DNA from: Amblyornis subalaris
Taxonomy: Eukaryota > Chordata > Aves > Passeriformes > Ptilonorhynchidae
Assembly: GCA_018881555.1 (NCBI GenBank)
Contig: JACAXG010000122.1
Span: 2,385,051-2,449,050 of the forward strand
DNA length: 64,000 bases
Direction of reading: 5' to 3'
Positions within the stretch are counted from its first letter, which is position 1. Every line of letters starts with the position of its first letter. A program made the position numbers and the translations under genes. The notes under the pieces were generated by a model. It saw nothing but the letters and a program-made list of their open reading frames with translations, did no database searches and had not been told where the DNA came from. Positions 1 to 13,930 of this stretch are shown in pieces.

Positions 1-1307
1 GAAAAGTGTGGTAGAAGACTGGACTGGATGACAAAAATCTCACCAAAACCAGCATGTCAAGGATTTTTGACATTCATTAAATGAAACCAGCGTCCACTTA
101 AATAGTCTTCTGATTCAGTACTTCATTGAAAACATGGGATTTGAAGGACATACTTAACCTGAGTGTTTAAGGCACTTTTCTACGTGCAAGCCAGTAAATG
201 TTCCTCATTACTTTGTTCATCTACCTACAGATAACTTTTTTCCAAGTATTCCTGCTAAGTTACAAATTTCTAAGGGTCCTGGCACCAAGAAAATAAAGTG
301 CTTGCTTTAAACATACAAGTTTAAAAAAATATCCAGAAACTGGATTGAAGAGATGTGGAAAAGACTGCAACCAGTTTTACTGTGATTGTGGCACATTTAA
401 AAGAAAACATTTGTGTCTATCTGAGGTGTATCTATCTGTGCTGCTTTTGTGAGAATACAGATAGTCATCACAGATGGTTACCCTTCCAAAATGGTAGAGG
501 AGTACCATTTGGGAGGTAGTCCCAGGGCACTCTGAATATTTGAGATATTAATGAGTAAAACAAGATTAAAACTTTGCATCTCTCCCTTCACCAATACTTT
601 TTTTTTTTAAACTCAGATCTACATAATGGGAAAAGAACATAGGTTGAGCAGAAAGGTGACTCACATGACAGAAAAATAAGATTTGTATTCAGGCATTCAT
701 ACATGGATGTGCAACATGTAAGCCATAAATTCATTTCCAAGAAGCTAGACTTTGGAAAGGATGAAATTCTTAGCACTAAAGTTGGCCAGTGCCATTTTCC
801 TCTTGCTAAAAAACAAATGTATCAGATACTCAATAAGACTCTTTGCACTTGGAAGGACAAAAGGCATTGGGAGGATCAAATAGAGACCTGTAAAATTATG
901 GAGATGGACAGTGGACATGTACTGCTCACTCTCTCTTCCACCATAAGCTAAAAAAGGGGCATCAAGTGAAACTAGATGGGGCAGATTTGAAGCCAACGCA
1001 ATGGTCTGCTGTGGAAATCCATGCCTCAGGATGCTGTGGGTTCTAGAACATGATGGACATCCCAGGGGAGCCTGGGTACAGTCAGAAAGAAGGAATACTG
1101 TGAGGGTTACTACAGAAACTGAAATTACATCTGGTTCAGGAAGCCCCCGAACCACAGATGATTTTTTAAGGGCTTTTGCTAAATTTTTGCATGCTTGTCC
1201 TTCTCTCATTGTTAATCATAACAACTACTGACTTTTTTGTCTGAATAGTGTGTTACGTTGATCAAAATAACCTGCAATTTAGTATCACACTTGTCAAAGT
1301 GTTCCAG

Positions 1308-1378
1308 TCAAAAAAACCAAAACAACCACAAACCACTGCCACCAACCACAAAAACCCAAAACCCAAAGCGAGTATAAG
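1308..1378. repeat. A/C-rich low-complexity tract
   Basis: AAAACC, ACAACC and CCAAAACCC motifs with almost no G or T. A similar short tract lies at 53985-54035. This is simple sequence; no gene signal. Confidence 0.8.
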
Positions 1379-2490
1379 ATCTTGAACAAAACAAGTTATA
1401 CCCAAACTGTTCCCTATGACACTGCAGCCACAGAATACTTCACTTTTGCATTACAAAATCATTTTTGTTCTTGTTTAGAAATCTGCCTGCAGCGTGTGGG
1501 AAGTGATACAGAGCCCACCAATCTACAACTGTCTATAGAGAAACATGCACCTCTACCAATCCTTGGGGCAGTAAAGGCTTGGTAAAGCCTTTTGGTCTAT
1601 TGCACTGGCAGAAGCACCTGATTCCTTTGTTTTAAAGCCAGCTCAGACCCATGGAGAAAGCACACCATGAAGCAGCACGGAAGCTAAGCACAATTTGGTT
1701 GACCTCACTGTGAAAATACATGCCTAAAATTGATGGCAGGCTAAGGCTTACGGTACAAGTATCCAAAATAACATGGTGGGAGAAAAGAAAACATCCTCAA
1801 CTCAACAGAAAATCCAACAGGGGTCATGTGAACTTTAAGGACAAGGGTGGCACATCGCTGAACCAGCTAGCATCAGTAGTTTCAGTGAAGAGGTTTCCCA
1901 TTGGCATCATCCTGCCAAGCAAGTGTCCAGCCTCACACAGAAGAATGGATGGGAGAGGGCGAGTTCCTGCCCACTGTGACAATGCAAAATAAACGCACCC
2001 AAAAATGGCACAAGTGGAGGAAAACTATAGTCTGCTTCAAAGCAAGGAAAACAGTTACAAAGAATTGTCTTCAAAGAATCACATTAATTTCTTCAGCAAG
2101 TGATTATTCTCTCCACTCTGCCCAGTTGGTAGATATTATTCCCCCTGTATTCAAAACTCACATTTTTTAGGGCAGGAAGTAAGGAAAAAAACAAGCAAAA
2201 GAGCTGCTGACACCTCATTTTTCTGTTGCCAGTTTGGAGACACCCAGAATTCTGGGGGAAAGGGAGCATCTGGCTTCTGCAAACAATTTCAACCTGCAGT
2301 TCTCATAATCCAAAGAAACTCCTCAGGGAAATTGAAACTTTCACCAGGGTGGCCGTTTAAATGGCCATTTTCACTTTGGTGACTACATGTCTCTCATAAG
2401 TGAAATCAAATCTGTATATTTGTTTTCTCTATTGCTGTTCAGGAGCAATGGTTCACAGAAAAGAAAATATTAAGAAAGACAGGAGGCTAC

Positions 2491-2540
2491 TTTCCCCCCT
2501 TTTTTTCTTCTTCTCTTTTTTCCCCCCACTTTCTTTATTC
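2491..2540. repeat. Pyrimidine tract
   Basis: Fifty bases of C and T runs with only one A. No AG acceptor with a plausible exon follows nearby. Confidence 0.85.
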
Positions 2541-5500
2541 ATGTCTGGTCAACTCTTTATTTTCCTCTGGAGTTTGAAGAGCAGGAAACTCCCCTGAGAG
2601 TAACTATCCCTACCAGTTGCAGTGATACACCCCAGTATTTGCAGACTCCAGTTCTGAATGTTATCTGCTGTTGTGAACAGCATGCAGGGCAAATCACAGC
2701 ACCAGAAGAGGCAGGATGCAGAACTGAAGCAGAGACGCTGTTGCATCAGAATAAACACACCTCGAAGGTTGGAGGCAGGATGCCTGCTCCTTTTGGATCA
2801 TCAATGTCCACTTTTGTTACTTGCTGCCAATTGTCCTGCGTGACTATGCTTGGTGAAAATCCTGTTGTTATGGGTAGCCACGCAGACTTAGTAATTGCAA
2901 GCTAGAGGCTTGTCTGGTCTGTTTCAAGCCCTGGGAAATATATGTTTTTTCATATTACAGGAAATGACTCTTCCTGCAGCTCCTCTCCTACAGTGCTCCA
3001 AGCAGAATCTAGCCTATGCTTGTCTGAGATCCATTTTTTCTCTACAATTACACCATCATCAACACATAAATGTAAGCTGCTGGTTTTACACCCTTAGGCA
3101 TTTTCCTGCAAGACCCTCTCTGCCCCAGTTCCCTGAAATCTCATGGTCACCTGACTAAGCTTTGTTTCACTTAAAACATGAGCCAGGGACAACTCTGCAT
3201 AGGTATACTGGAATCCAGCTTCTGAACTTAAGGAAAAATGCACTCTCTGCTGCTATGTAGCATCTAAGAGACTGGCATCCTTTTTCACTTGCAGTCTCCC
3301 TGTTCAGAAGGCTTACTTCCTAAAGCACAGATTCATTATTTCAAATGTACTAAGTGCATAAAACCTTGGTGGCCCACGGACCTCCTCCATACCTAAATGA
3401 AGCAGCTTGTATGTTGGAAAGTTCTAGATGGGATGCAGGGATAGCAGGAGTACAGCCTGGTGCTGCAATGACTTACATTATCTTCCATATACCCACATAT
3501 CTTATGACAAAGCTGTGTTCATTTCCATCACTCCAAACAAGAAGCAGATGGGTTATTGAGGAATAGACAGCAGGAGTTCCCAATTGCACAGGTGCAGCAG
3601 ATAAATGCCTGAAGGGAGCAAGTGAAACCCACCTAAAAGATTAGGGCTGGGTTTAGCTCCCTTCCTCATGCCTGCTCTTTCCATGGTTGTATACACAGCA
3701 GGAAGCAAAGCTGAGATTGGAGACAAAGTGAACAATTTATGATCAGGTGTACCCTCTACCTCCTCTCCTGTGAAACTGGTATAAAATGGAGATTGCTGTT
3801 ACAAGGGTTGATTCCCATTAACCAGACAGCTTGCCACACTATCCATGAAATGACTTGGCATGTTTGTGTTGGAAAGAGAATAAACTTAATTCACTGAGGC
3901 AGAACGTGGTAAGGGAGTAACTAGAAGAGCTTGAAAGTTATGGAAATGCATTGTTTCTCCTATATTGAACACGGTCCTGCTAAGGGTAAGGCAGAATTAC
4001 TTAAAGTCAGGTGACCTTCAAGGTGAAGAAGTAACATGTTCTCAGGCAGGAATACACTGGCTTTCACTGCAATCTTGCATCCCTTTCTCTTAGTAGTGAG
4101 TGTCAGAGAAGTTACTTGCTTATGCAGAAGGCAAGGGTGGTTTGAGAGAGAGAGATACAGGTCCCTGCAACCAACCAAGGTGCTGCCAGTAAAGGAAAAT
4201 ATGTTTCTGGTCTGCAGCCCCCTTTCTTGATGATTTTTATCACTTGAATGCAGAATAACAGTTCTCACAAAATTCATTTGGTCCATTTCATCTAAGAGTT
4301 AGGCTACTCTTGCACTGTGTCAAAGGATTGGTTTCTCCTGTGCTGACCTGCTAAAGCAAATAGAGTAGCTCTGCTTCCACATGTGCACTGCAGGACAGCC
4401 CTCAACACAGTATTCGAGTAAGAGACCTGTAATAGTCATCCTCTCTGTTTGGGATATCAAAAGAGGAGTTCATTCACATGAAGCCCTGTAAGACTAATTC
4501 CTGCTAAGGGTTTCTGAATTATGAACATTTCACGATTGCCACAAACCCACTGCCAATGTCATACATGAGACTATCCAAGTCAAAACTGTCCAGGAGGAGA
4601 AAGGATCATCTTTGGTGAAGACAGCAATTCCCACAATCCTTGAAAGGGCTGCAGCAAAAATTTCAGCTGTCCTGCATGCTTGTAATTATAGTGCACTGGT
4701 CATTGAAGACAACCACCATGATGCACACAGACAATGACTGCTTAATTAAAATCACCATGCATCTCAAACAACAAATAAAAGGATGGCACTGCTCCCAGAA
4801 CAACAGCTCTTACTGAAGTGATGAACACGGGAAGGAATTTCCTTTTTAAAAATTTCCTCATTAACATTTTCGCGAGTGGACATAATGGAAAAATGTCTCA
4901 TTGAGATGGTGATGTAAAATTATTTTAGCAGAAAACAGATTCCTGTGGTATCTCATGGGGAAATCTCCACTTTGATGAAGCAGTAATATCCATTTTCAAG
5001 CAACTCAGATTTTATATGCAAATCTTCCTTTCATGGACTGCTACTCGTTCAGTGGAAGCAGTTTGAGGCCTAACACAATCTATGTGCATTTTTGACTGGG
5101 CCACCACCACAATGAGTCCTTGAAGTATGAAATGTTTTCATCGACTTCCCTTCTTTCCTCCCATTTCTGAAGTGAACATGGGCTGACACCCACAGATGCT
5201 GGTTCCCTTCAGTAGCTGACAGGAAAAAAGCCATACCTGCCTATGCATTTACAATTTGACTGGGTTTCAGGCTCTTAAATGGCTGCTGAGAGGTGACCAG
5301 GGTCTTTGGGGTCTGAGTACCTTTTCTGTGAGATGTGACAATGAAGCAAACAGTTATAAATGTCAGATTCCCACCCCCTATTAATTCCACATCAGCATGT
5401 CTTCCAAAACTTCAAAGTTTTTACACTAACTCTGAAAATGGGCAAGAGCTCAGGGTCACCTGAGTCCAGAAGCAACCTTCTCTGCAATATCAATTATTTC

Positions 5501-7737
5501 TGGAAAGTGCTCAAAAAAACTGTATAGAGCCTGTTGTTAGTATAAACCATGAAATAGAATGATTTATCCATTATTCTGGATAATGCTTAATAGCACTAAT
5601 AAATGACAGGCAGCTGCACTTCATTACCTAGTGCCTATTACAGCTAACCTCCAAGATGATATGTATACCTTGCTATCACCAACCTTCTTCTACTGCAGCC
5701 TGACCTAGATGAAAAACTCTGTCTTCATCTAGCAAATTGCCTTTCTTCCTAAAAATAAGGTTGCCTAGATAATTTCATATAGAACAAATTCTGCAACTTC
5801 TACTTTCTTTAGACAATCAGCAAAATTCTCAAAGCAGTTACTTTTTAATCCACCTTTTTTTTTTCCTGTATTTTTCTTAAAAATATATTTTGGATAAGGA
5901 ATGTTAAGCAATTTTAATCTAAGTTTTTGTTCACAAAGTATACAACAAGGAGTTTTCTTTAGCCTGAGTAGACTGTTTGTAGAAAACCAGTTCATTAACT
6001 TTCCCTACTCTCATGTTGCTACTAACTGGCTTTGGTTTAAACCTATGCCATTCAGTGTATATCCTTTCACTGCCTGCTGCTGAAAAGGAGAAAGCCAGGA
6101 TTTGGTCTGTGGACATAATTTATTCACATTTACACAGCTTCAAATAAAAAGTCTCTTGATTACCCTCATGCCCCATACACTCCTTAAATACCTCTTTATG
6201 CTGCCAAAGGGGCTGTTGTAAAGCCTGTGAAAACACCTCTGATTGCAGCTGGCTGTGCACAGAAACATCTATAAAAGGTTTATCTAGAAATGAAAAATAG
6301 ATGACAAAGATTTTTAAGTCAAGGCATCCAAGCTGAAGGTGTGATTACTTATGCTAGTTTCACTCTCAGCAAACGTCTGGTGAGGATCTCTATGCATTAT
6401 TTTTCACTTGGTGAGAACTTAGAATTACCAAGACTGGGATTTCGGCAGAATTTGTTTTCCTTCTTCAACCATTTTAATTGCACATATGACAGACATATTC
6501 ACCTCAAGAAACTTAAAACTTCCCCGGGACACAGCATATTAAGTAGGAAGAGGAAATTGGATTTTCTGCAGTGGAAAGGGAACAAACTGGTCTGGCTGGT
6601 CAGCACAGAGCAACAGCCAGGATCCACAGGGACAACCAGTGCTAATTCTGGTACTTGAATCATATTCAGCTTTTTGCTTGTTATTTTCAAAGCAATGGTA
6701 GAAAAGGTTCAAATTAAGGAATTAATACAAAGAGCTGGGCTTTGTGTTTCAATCCTTACATTCTGGCTGAATTAACAAATTGTTTCGGAGTCTCAGTGCC
6801 TCACATCAAAATATTCTTACTGAGGCTTCCTCCCTTTGCCTGTGTGTGTGGCAGCTTGCCTGCTGACTCCAAGGTTTTCGGCGCTGATCCATAAGGCACT
6901 CCATCCTATCTCCTCCTTTTGCAGGGACATGCTTGGCAGTTGTACTGTACAGGGCTCCTCTGCTGCTGAAAAGCACTTCTTGTCATTTGTGAGATAAAAT
7001 TATTAGCTCAAACTCCTTTCTTTAAGCTTTTGTCTAATGTTGGTCATGAGGTAAGGATACTCACATCATGTGATGATGGTCAGGGATCTGCTAACATATG
7101 TGGCAGTTGCTGGTGTGTTTGAGTCCCAGCTTCTACATTCAGGAAGAATGTAATTCTATACTCATGCCTGGTTTTAGAAAGAAGGAGGGAGACAACCTTC
7201 CCTACAAGCACAGTGTGATGCAACTGAAAGTCAGAGACTTGCCACCTTCTATCCGCCAGTACACTTCCAAAGTGGTGGTGCTAATGAGACAATACACCAG
7301 TTCACAAATCACCATTCTGGCTAAGTTTTCCTTTCTTTCTGAAGGGACTATAGAGGGTTGGGTTCCTCCTGCTTTTTGACTGGCCCTGGAGATCTTATAC
7401 ATTTGCACCTTGTGAAGACCCACACAGGTCTGAGAGGGCATGAGTGTCCCTCTTCAGTTAGGGGGTAACTCCCTGCTGAGTCACAGAGACTGATGGGGCT
7501 GCTGGACATGCCATTTCTGCCATCCTCTCCAGTTAGTCAGGGGAGTCCCATTACTTCAACACAAGAACACAGAGAGGCCATTGACCATAAATGATGAACT
7601 TGATCATGACTGGGAGAGTAGATACATCTATGTGCTTGGTAAAAAATCAAGCTGAGATCCAGTTATGCTAAAAATCCTACCCAGCCTCAGCCTTGGCATC
7701 TTGTCTTTGTAGTACATAAAAGAACTGGCTTCATCTC

Positions 7738-8579
7738 TGTGCTTGTTTGAATGTGAACCAGCAGGGGAAATTAACCCCACACAAAATACCTCAAGAGATT
7801 TTACGTCAAAATTACAATTTTAATAAAAAGGTTAAAATAAATGCAGGAATACAGAAACACTGGCCTAAACAAACCAACAGAGTCGTGGTACAAACTGGCA
7901 CCCCGTTGACCAGGGTGATAGCTGTTTAGTCCAGTTAAGCACTGGTCCTGTAGAAAGGCGTGGTCCGCTGAGTATCCAGTGATGGTGGTCTGGAGTCCTC
8001 TGGGTTTCCAGTCGTCTGGTAGTCCAGTCCTGGTAGTCCTGTCCTGGTAGTCCGGTCCAGTAGTCCAGTCCAGTAGACCAGTTGAGTCCAGTCCAGCAGA
8101 GTGGAGTCCAGTCGAGTGGAGTACTCCTGGTAGACCGGTCAAGTCCAGTCCAGCGGAGTGGAGTGGAGTGATTTCTCCCATCTCAAAACCTGTTTTTGTG
8201 TTGTATTTCTTTGCTGGTACCTGACCCAGGGGCAGGGACTTTCACAATGGAAAATGATTTTCCTGACGTTCTGTTGGTTGCTTCGGCAATGAGCTCACAT
8301 GAGGCTTCTCCGAGGAGCAAAGGGTTTCTGACATTCTGTTGGTTGGTGTTGATCTGGTTCAGTAATGGGCCATTAACTGAGATAATCCACTCAGGATGGG
8401 TGGTGCTTGCTGTCAGCCGGAATGGTTATCTCAGTGGAGATAAGGAGTACCACCCCACCTCACATGATTTGCATAGCCCCACGGACCAGGTGTGTAACTG
8501 TGAACGACCCAGATTATCAAGGAAATATGTGGGTGGTGATAGAATACATCCTTTTATGGTTAAAAAGACAACCAGGACA
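7738..8579 (-). mobile_element. Solo LTR, ERVL-like family, copy A (842 bp)
   Basis: The element is bounded by TG...CA (TGTGCTTGTTTGA at the left, CCAGGACA at the right) and flanked by the identical 5-base duplication ATCTC at 7733-7737 and 8580-8584. Five-base duplications are usual for ERVL-type elements. It matches copy B at 28091-28705 at both ends and over long internal blocks, for example the GGAAATTAACCCCACACAAA block and GATAATCCACTCAGGATGGG. The minus orientation is inferred from copy B. No internal proviral genes adjoin it, so it is a solo LTR. It is longer than copy B mainly because of an internal minisatellite. Confidence 0.8.
8015..8170. repeat. Degenerate GGTAGTCCAGTCC minisatellite inside LTR copy A
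   Basis: About 155 bases consist of irregular repeats of GTAGTCCAGTCC, GGTAGTCCTGTCC and GAGTCCAGTCCAGC units. Copy B lacks the expansion, having only short GTCCAGTGG motifs at the matching place. It therefore grew inside this LTR. Confidence 0.75.
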
Positions 8580-8584
8580 ATCTC

Positions 8585-11500
8585 CAGCCAGCTTGCTTCT
8601 GGAAAGCTTATTTAATTTGACAGGTGTAAGATCACATGCCTCAACACTGAACCTTAGCACTATGCAGGAGGTATTACTGCTATGTCATTCCTTTAGGTCA
8701 GGCATCCCAATGCTTTCTATGTGAATAGGAACAGCTGGGACATTATGCTACTGATTGCCTAACAAATTCATCTGCTGGCCTTCTCCCTTCACCAGCAAAG
8801 GCAAAGACCGCCGTGACCCTGACAACACAAAGAGACCCCAGTGCAGCTTTTCATCACCATCAGGTCACATCAAGTATGGAGGAACTGGTAAGCACATGAA
8901 ACCTGTGACATGTGCCTGCTTGCTCACCAGGAATGGATTAGCTGCACATCCTCAAGGTAGGGTGCTCATGGCTGCAGGCCACAGGCAGGATGCAGAGAAG
9001 TGCACAGTGTCAGTGTGCTGGACTGATGGGGGAGACCCTGGGCAGTGCAACAGAAAAATACAGCCTGGATCTGATCTCCTTGATGCTTGGCTCCAGAACC
9101 CAAATCCATGTAAAGAAGGCAAATTTTTGCTGTGCCATCAAAGGTTTGCCCCCTTCAGAAAACTGCCTGCATTTCTGTGATTTGCATCCCTGCTGTGAAG
9201 TGTATCTCGGAATTCACAGCTTCAAGGTCATGTCAGTGACCCATATGACTGCTGTGTAGTTTGTGCAGGTTCGTCTGCCCCAGTGCTCAGGGTTTGGGGA
9301 CATCTGAAACAGCAAAGCATGTATAGTTTGGAGGAGTTTCATGCTTAGCTGACACATACACCTGACAGGTTTATAAAACTGTAAACCATTTGAACAGCTT
9401 ATTAAACAGTAAACAACTCCCACCCCCCAAATCATGCAGATAACAGAAGTTTCAGGGATGTGGGTTGATTCCTGCCTCTTCCTGCCTGCCTCTTCCAATC
9501 AGAGTAATGTGGCCTCTTCTACTGAATCCCAGCAAGATGCCATACAGGTCCTGTTTAATTACTCCCGTGCAACTCCTCTGTCTTTGTCTGGGTGTTCTGT
9601 AGACCTCTGCACGAAGGACGCTCTACTATTTCATGATATCAGATTTTGAAACCATTCCTTCTCCTTCTTCCATGGGACATTTCTGTCAGTTTTGCTCTTC
9701 TGTTAACTTGAAAATGCATCTCTGAAGTAATTCCTTCTATGAAGCTGAAGGAGGGAGAGGAAGCAACTGCAGACAAGTCCCTTCTCAGAAGTCATATTCC
9801 TTCTTCCTCCTATCGTTACTCTACCCTGACACAATAGGACACATAATTTTGCACACATAAACATTCTTAAGGAAGGTCAGATCCTTCTCTGAGGCTGCCT
9901 CAAAAGGCTTAGCACTCTTCCTTATAGCTTTATCTTTTTAAGATGGGTAGCTTAGTCACCTCCAGGGATTCAGACAACATAAAGTCAGGGAATAGTCATC
10001 ATCTGCTGCAGTCTTCAGCATGTTGCTCTGCATGTCCCTGTAGGAGGACTGTTTTTCATTCAGGTCTGTGTGAAATGTGTGTCTCTTTACTCAGTGACTG
10101 GATTAAGGTGCAAAATACAGCTTGTGGCCAAGCGGCAATATTATATATGGTTTGTAAACTCTGTTTTCCTGTAGGAGCTTGTAGAAGTGAAGGTCTGAAC
10201 TCCTAAGCTGGCTGCACTGTTGAAACCATGATAGAAGCCAGGACAGCCTGCAGCAGAGCAGCAGGATCCAAGGAGTGTTGCCCACTGTCTTGGCTTCCAG
10301 ACTCTCTTTGGCTTGGAAGACATCCACAAGCAAGATCTCTGACCTTTTAAATGGAGTGACCTTAAGAAACATGCTCAAAAGCCAAAAGATGTCCAAGTAC
10401 ATTGGCCAAGAGTGATGCAGTGCACCACATAAATTCAAGCACCTGCCTCTCACGCCATAGTGTAAGGTTACTTTGTGAGAATTCAACATAGTATTTGCTC
10501 CATTCTTGCACTAAACTAAATCAACAACCATCATCTATACTCTCTGCATGGTAATAAATCTGGAAGTAAAAAGCTATCTTGTTCTATAAACTACAATTAA
10601 TAGGTTCTGCCCTTGCTGGCCAGGCTGCTCCATGGTTTCTGAGGTGATGATGCCTTTGCCTTAGCAGAACTAACTCTGCCAGCTTACGAGCAGAGATATA
10701 TAACTTCTGGACATGTTACTGGCAAAGGTGGTCAGAGATACTGTATTGCATTGACACAGTGATTATAGTGTCTCTTTTTTACCTAGAAGTAAAGGAAAAA
10801 GGAGAGAGGTAGAGACAACAACAGCTCCCCATCTACCTAGTGAAGGAATTTTCCAGAGTAAGGTGAAAACCAAAACTCCTATTTTTATTTGTTTCAAATC
10901 AAGCTAAAACTAGCTTTTTTAGCTTTTCTTCACTTTTTCAAGGAAACTGCTGGCCCTCTGCTCAACTATTTACATCTTCCACACAAATCGCTTTTCAGCT
11001 TGATGGCTGTGCTCCTACTCGAAAAACTGGACTATCGCAGAGCCCAAATGGGATAAAATTACAGGCTTGGGTATGATGCTGCACATAACTGACTCACTTG
11101 TCTTTGCAGGAATCTGCAGAAAAGGATGTAAAGCCAACACCCAAGGTCCATTACGAAAAAACATACCCAAGACTTTTTCAGGGATGGCAGGAGAGTCTAG
11201 GAGGAGTACTGGGAACTTATTTCCAGGTACAGAAGAGGGGTTGAAAAATCCCTCTCCTCTGTGCATTAGTCCTTGTGTGATATGTAATCAGTTACCCCTC
11301 ACAACGACGGAATTTGACGGAGGTTTTTCATGGTCTTGATATTAGCAGACCGATCATCCTGCACAGGCAATAGCTGCTGAGTTCCATACAAAATCCCATT
11401 CCCACAGCTCAAGTCAGCACCACATTTGGCTGCAAGCTCCCACACAGGAGGGGACCAAATAGTTCAGATGATAAGAGGACTTAGAAGCCTCAGTAAGGTC

Positions 11501-13099
11501 ATGTTAGAAAGACATTTTAGTTTTTGCTCATAGCTTTGCAAACCGGGATTGGGCTACAGACAGTGTATACAATATTACAATATTCACTTTTTGTAAGATC
11601 CTTTAAAAAGAGAAGTATCTCTATCCTAGACCACTCCTGATGATCACTGCTCTTTGTTTGGTGGTCTCTCTGAATCTCTCAGTCCATGGCAGAGACAACA
11701 CAACCCACTGTATCTTGATTGGGCTTCCAACTGGTCTGCCACCAGAGACAGGAAACTTCATTTAGACTGCAAGCTCTTTGTGGCGGACAAAGTCTCTCTG
11801 TGCTGTAGTTGCACAAAATCTAATGGAAAGAGGCACTAGTTCCTGCCTGGGATTGTTATGTTACGACAGAAACAGTCTCACAGACAGACCAAAGCACTGT
11901 CCACAGGAATTCTGTGCAAACTATATGGATTCCCAAATCCTGAGCCTGGACAGATCAAACCCTTGCATTTTGTGAATTTTTGTGTCTCAGATCCTCAGAC
12001 AGGTATCTTGCAAAGACATAGTGTTGTGTTTCTCCAAGAAGGAACAACTAGAACTTACCTCAACTTTTCCTCCTGTCATATTTCACTATATGAATACAAG
12101 GATAGTGAAAGCTCAAAGAAGAGCACATAGAGATTGTCATTAAACCCCATCTGTATTCAGCGGTGCTACAGATGAACACACAAAATCAGGATGCTTTCTA
12201 ACCGTCAGGCGAAAAGTTTCTTGAGGCAGTGGCTCATAAAAGCAGGGAAAAATGATTTTCCACAAAGAGCTACTCAGGATTTATAACATTCAAATAATTT
12301 AAGCTTTTTTTTTTCTGTTGAAGGACATGAGTTTGACACACTACACCAAGCTCTCAGTATAACTGCTAAAGAAAACTTCGAGAATATTATCACTGGGATT
12401 TTCAAATGGCTTCACCCATTATCTTTAATATAAACAGAATGACGTCACTGTGTGCACATCTGCAGTGCATGCTCTTCCAGTGCCTCTGATCAGATCACTG
12501 ATCTGGCAAGCATCTGTCTTCTGTACCACCGAAATAATCTGCAATCCATCTTTGACAAGGGTCACCTCGCCTGCCAAACCACCGCTCTGCACAGCCCCTA
12601 AAATAACAGATTTTCCCCATCAAAGCAACTAAAATGTTAAAAATGACAAGCTGCAAGACTGGATACATACCACAAAGAAAAGAGGGCACAATACTAAGCT
12701 CTTACAGCAAGCTGAGTTTTGCTTGACAAACCATGCACAGTGCCACTACAATCAGATCATGGCAAGCCAGCAAGTAGTGACACTACTGAAGCTCCTGTCC
12801 CTGAAATGCTGGGTGTTTCCTAGGTATCCCTCCACTCAAGCAAGGATGAATTGACAGAAGTGCTCCAGCCTGTAGACAGTTCACAGCAAGTTCACTACTG
12901 AATGGGTTGCTCTGTGAGGTGAATGATGCAGCCTGAAGGTGAGGTGCTACTGATCAGTACAAGCCACTCTACCTGTGTTCTCCATAGTCCCCTGAAAATC
13001 AAATGTACAAAACTCCCTGTTGCCAAGCAAGGATGGGAAGAGGGAGACCTGCATACCCTTTTTGCAAGCAGAGAGCCTACAACAGCTTGCAAGATGGAC
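8585..13099. other. Intronic DNA, no gene seen
   Basis: Apart from the weak CCHC-like remnant at 8711, unique sequence only. The 141-codon frame at 8755-9180 has no recognisable content. Confidence 0.55.
8711..8758 (+). pseudogene. Possible CCHC zinc-knuckle-like remnant
   Basis: One frame has Cys at 8711 and 8720, His at 8741 and Cys at 8756, giving a C-x2-C-x6-H-x4-C spacing with an in-frame TAG at 8726. Retroviral nucleocapsid knuckles have x4 in the middle, so this would be a broken copy at best. It lies just outside the target duplication of the LTR at 7738-8579, which argues against both coming from one insertion. A chance match is likely. Confidence 0.15.
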
Positions 13100-13930
13100 A
13101 ATTGAAGGTCGGGATGTCATCCAGAGGGACCTGGACAAGCTCAAGAAGGGGGCCCATGGGAATCTCATGAGGTTTAACAAGACCAAGTTCAAGGTGCTGC
13201 ACTGGGGTCAGGACAACTCCCAGTATCAACACAGTTTGGGGGATGAACAGATCAGAGCAGCCCTGCGAGAAGGACTTAGAGGTGCTGGTGGAAGAGAGGC
13301 TGGACATGACCCAGCCATGAGCACTCAGCCCAGAAAGCCAAACGTGTCCTGGGCTGCATCCAAAGCAGCGTGGCCAGCAGGGCGAGGGAGGGGATTCTGC
13401 CCCTCTGCTCCCTCTGGTGAGACCCCACCTGGAACACTGCATCCAGCTCTGGGGTGCCCAGCACAGGAAGGACCTGGACCTGTTAAGAGCGAGTCCAGAG
13501 GAGGCAACCAAGACGATTAGAGAGATGGAGCACCTCTCCTAGGTGAAAAGAATGAGGGAACTAGTATTGCTCAGCCGGGAAAAGACAAGGGTTCAGGGTG
13601 ACCCAGTTGTGGCCTACCAATACCTGAAAGGACCCTACAAGAAACATGGAGGGGGACATTTGACAAGAGCATGTAGGCCTGGGACAAGGGGAAATGGATT
13701 CAAACTGAAAGAGAGTAGATTTAGATTAGCTATTAGGACAAAATTCTCTACTGTGAGAGATTGTCTGGAAGTTTTGGATGCCCCATCCCTGGGAGTGTTC
13801 AAGGCTGGGTTGGATGGGGCTCTGAGCAAGCTGGCCTAGTGAAAAGTACCCCTGGCAGGGTGGTTAGAATGAGATTATCTTTAAGGTCCCTTCCAACCCA
13901 AGCCATTCTATTATGACTCTACAATTCCAT
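13100..13930 (+). mobile_element. CR1 LINE, 5'-truncated copy
   Basis: Recognisable CR1 blocks run from the CAGAGGGACCTGGACAAGCT segment through GGCTGCATCCAAAGCAGCGTGGCCAGC and CTGCCCCTCTGCTC. They continue to the 3' UTR CCTTCCAACCCAAGCC and a tail of ATTCTATTATGACTCT 8-mer-like units. It covers the 3' end of ORF2 and the 3' UTR. The reading frame is broken by stops and shifts. The 5' boundary is approximate, since the first ~20 bases are diverged. Confidence 0.9.

Larger units (their letters stand above)
1..7732. other. Intronic DNA, no gene seen
   Basis: CpG-poor unique sequence with simple tracts at 1308-1378 and 2491-2540. Open frames are short and overlap one another on both strands. 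No repeat family, RNA gene or exon signal pair was recognised. Confidence 0.6.

Noticed and set aside
8196..8615. 139-codon plus ORF and 126-codon minus repeat-like ORF at 7801-8181
   Set aside because: Both lie in LTR copy A; the minus frame translates the minisatellite.
13020..13520. 166-codon plus ORF and 144-codon minus ORF
   Set aside because: Both overlap the CR1 copy; the plus frame is a decayed ORF2 fragment and the minus frame is its shadow.
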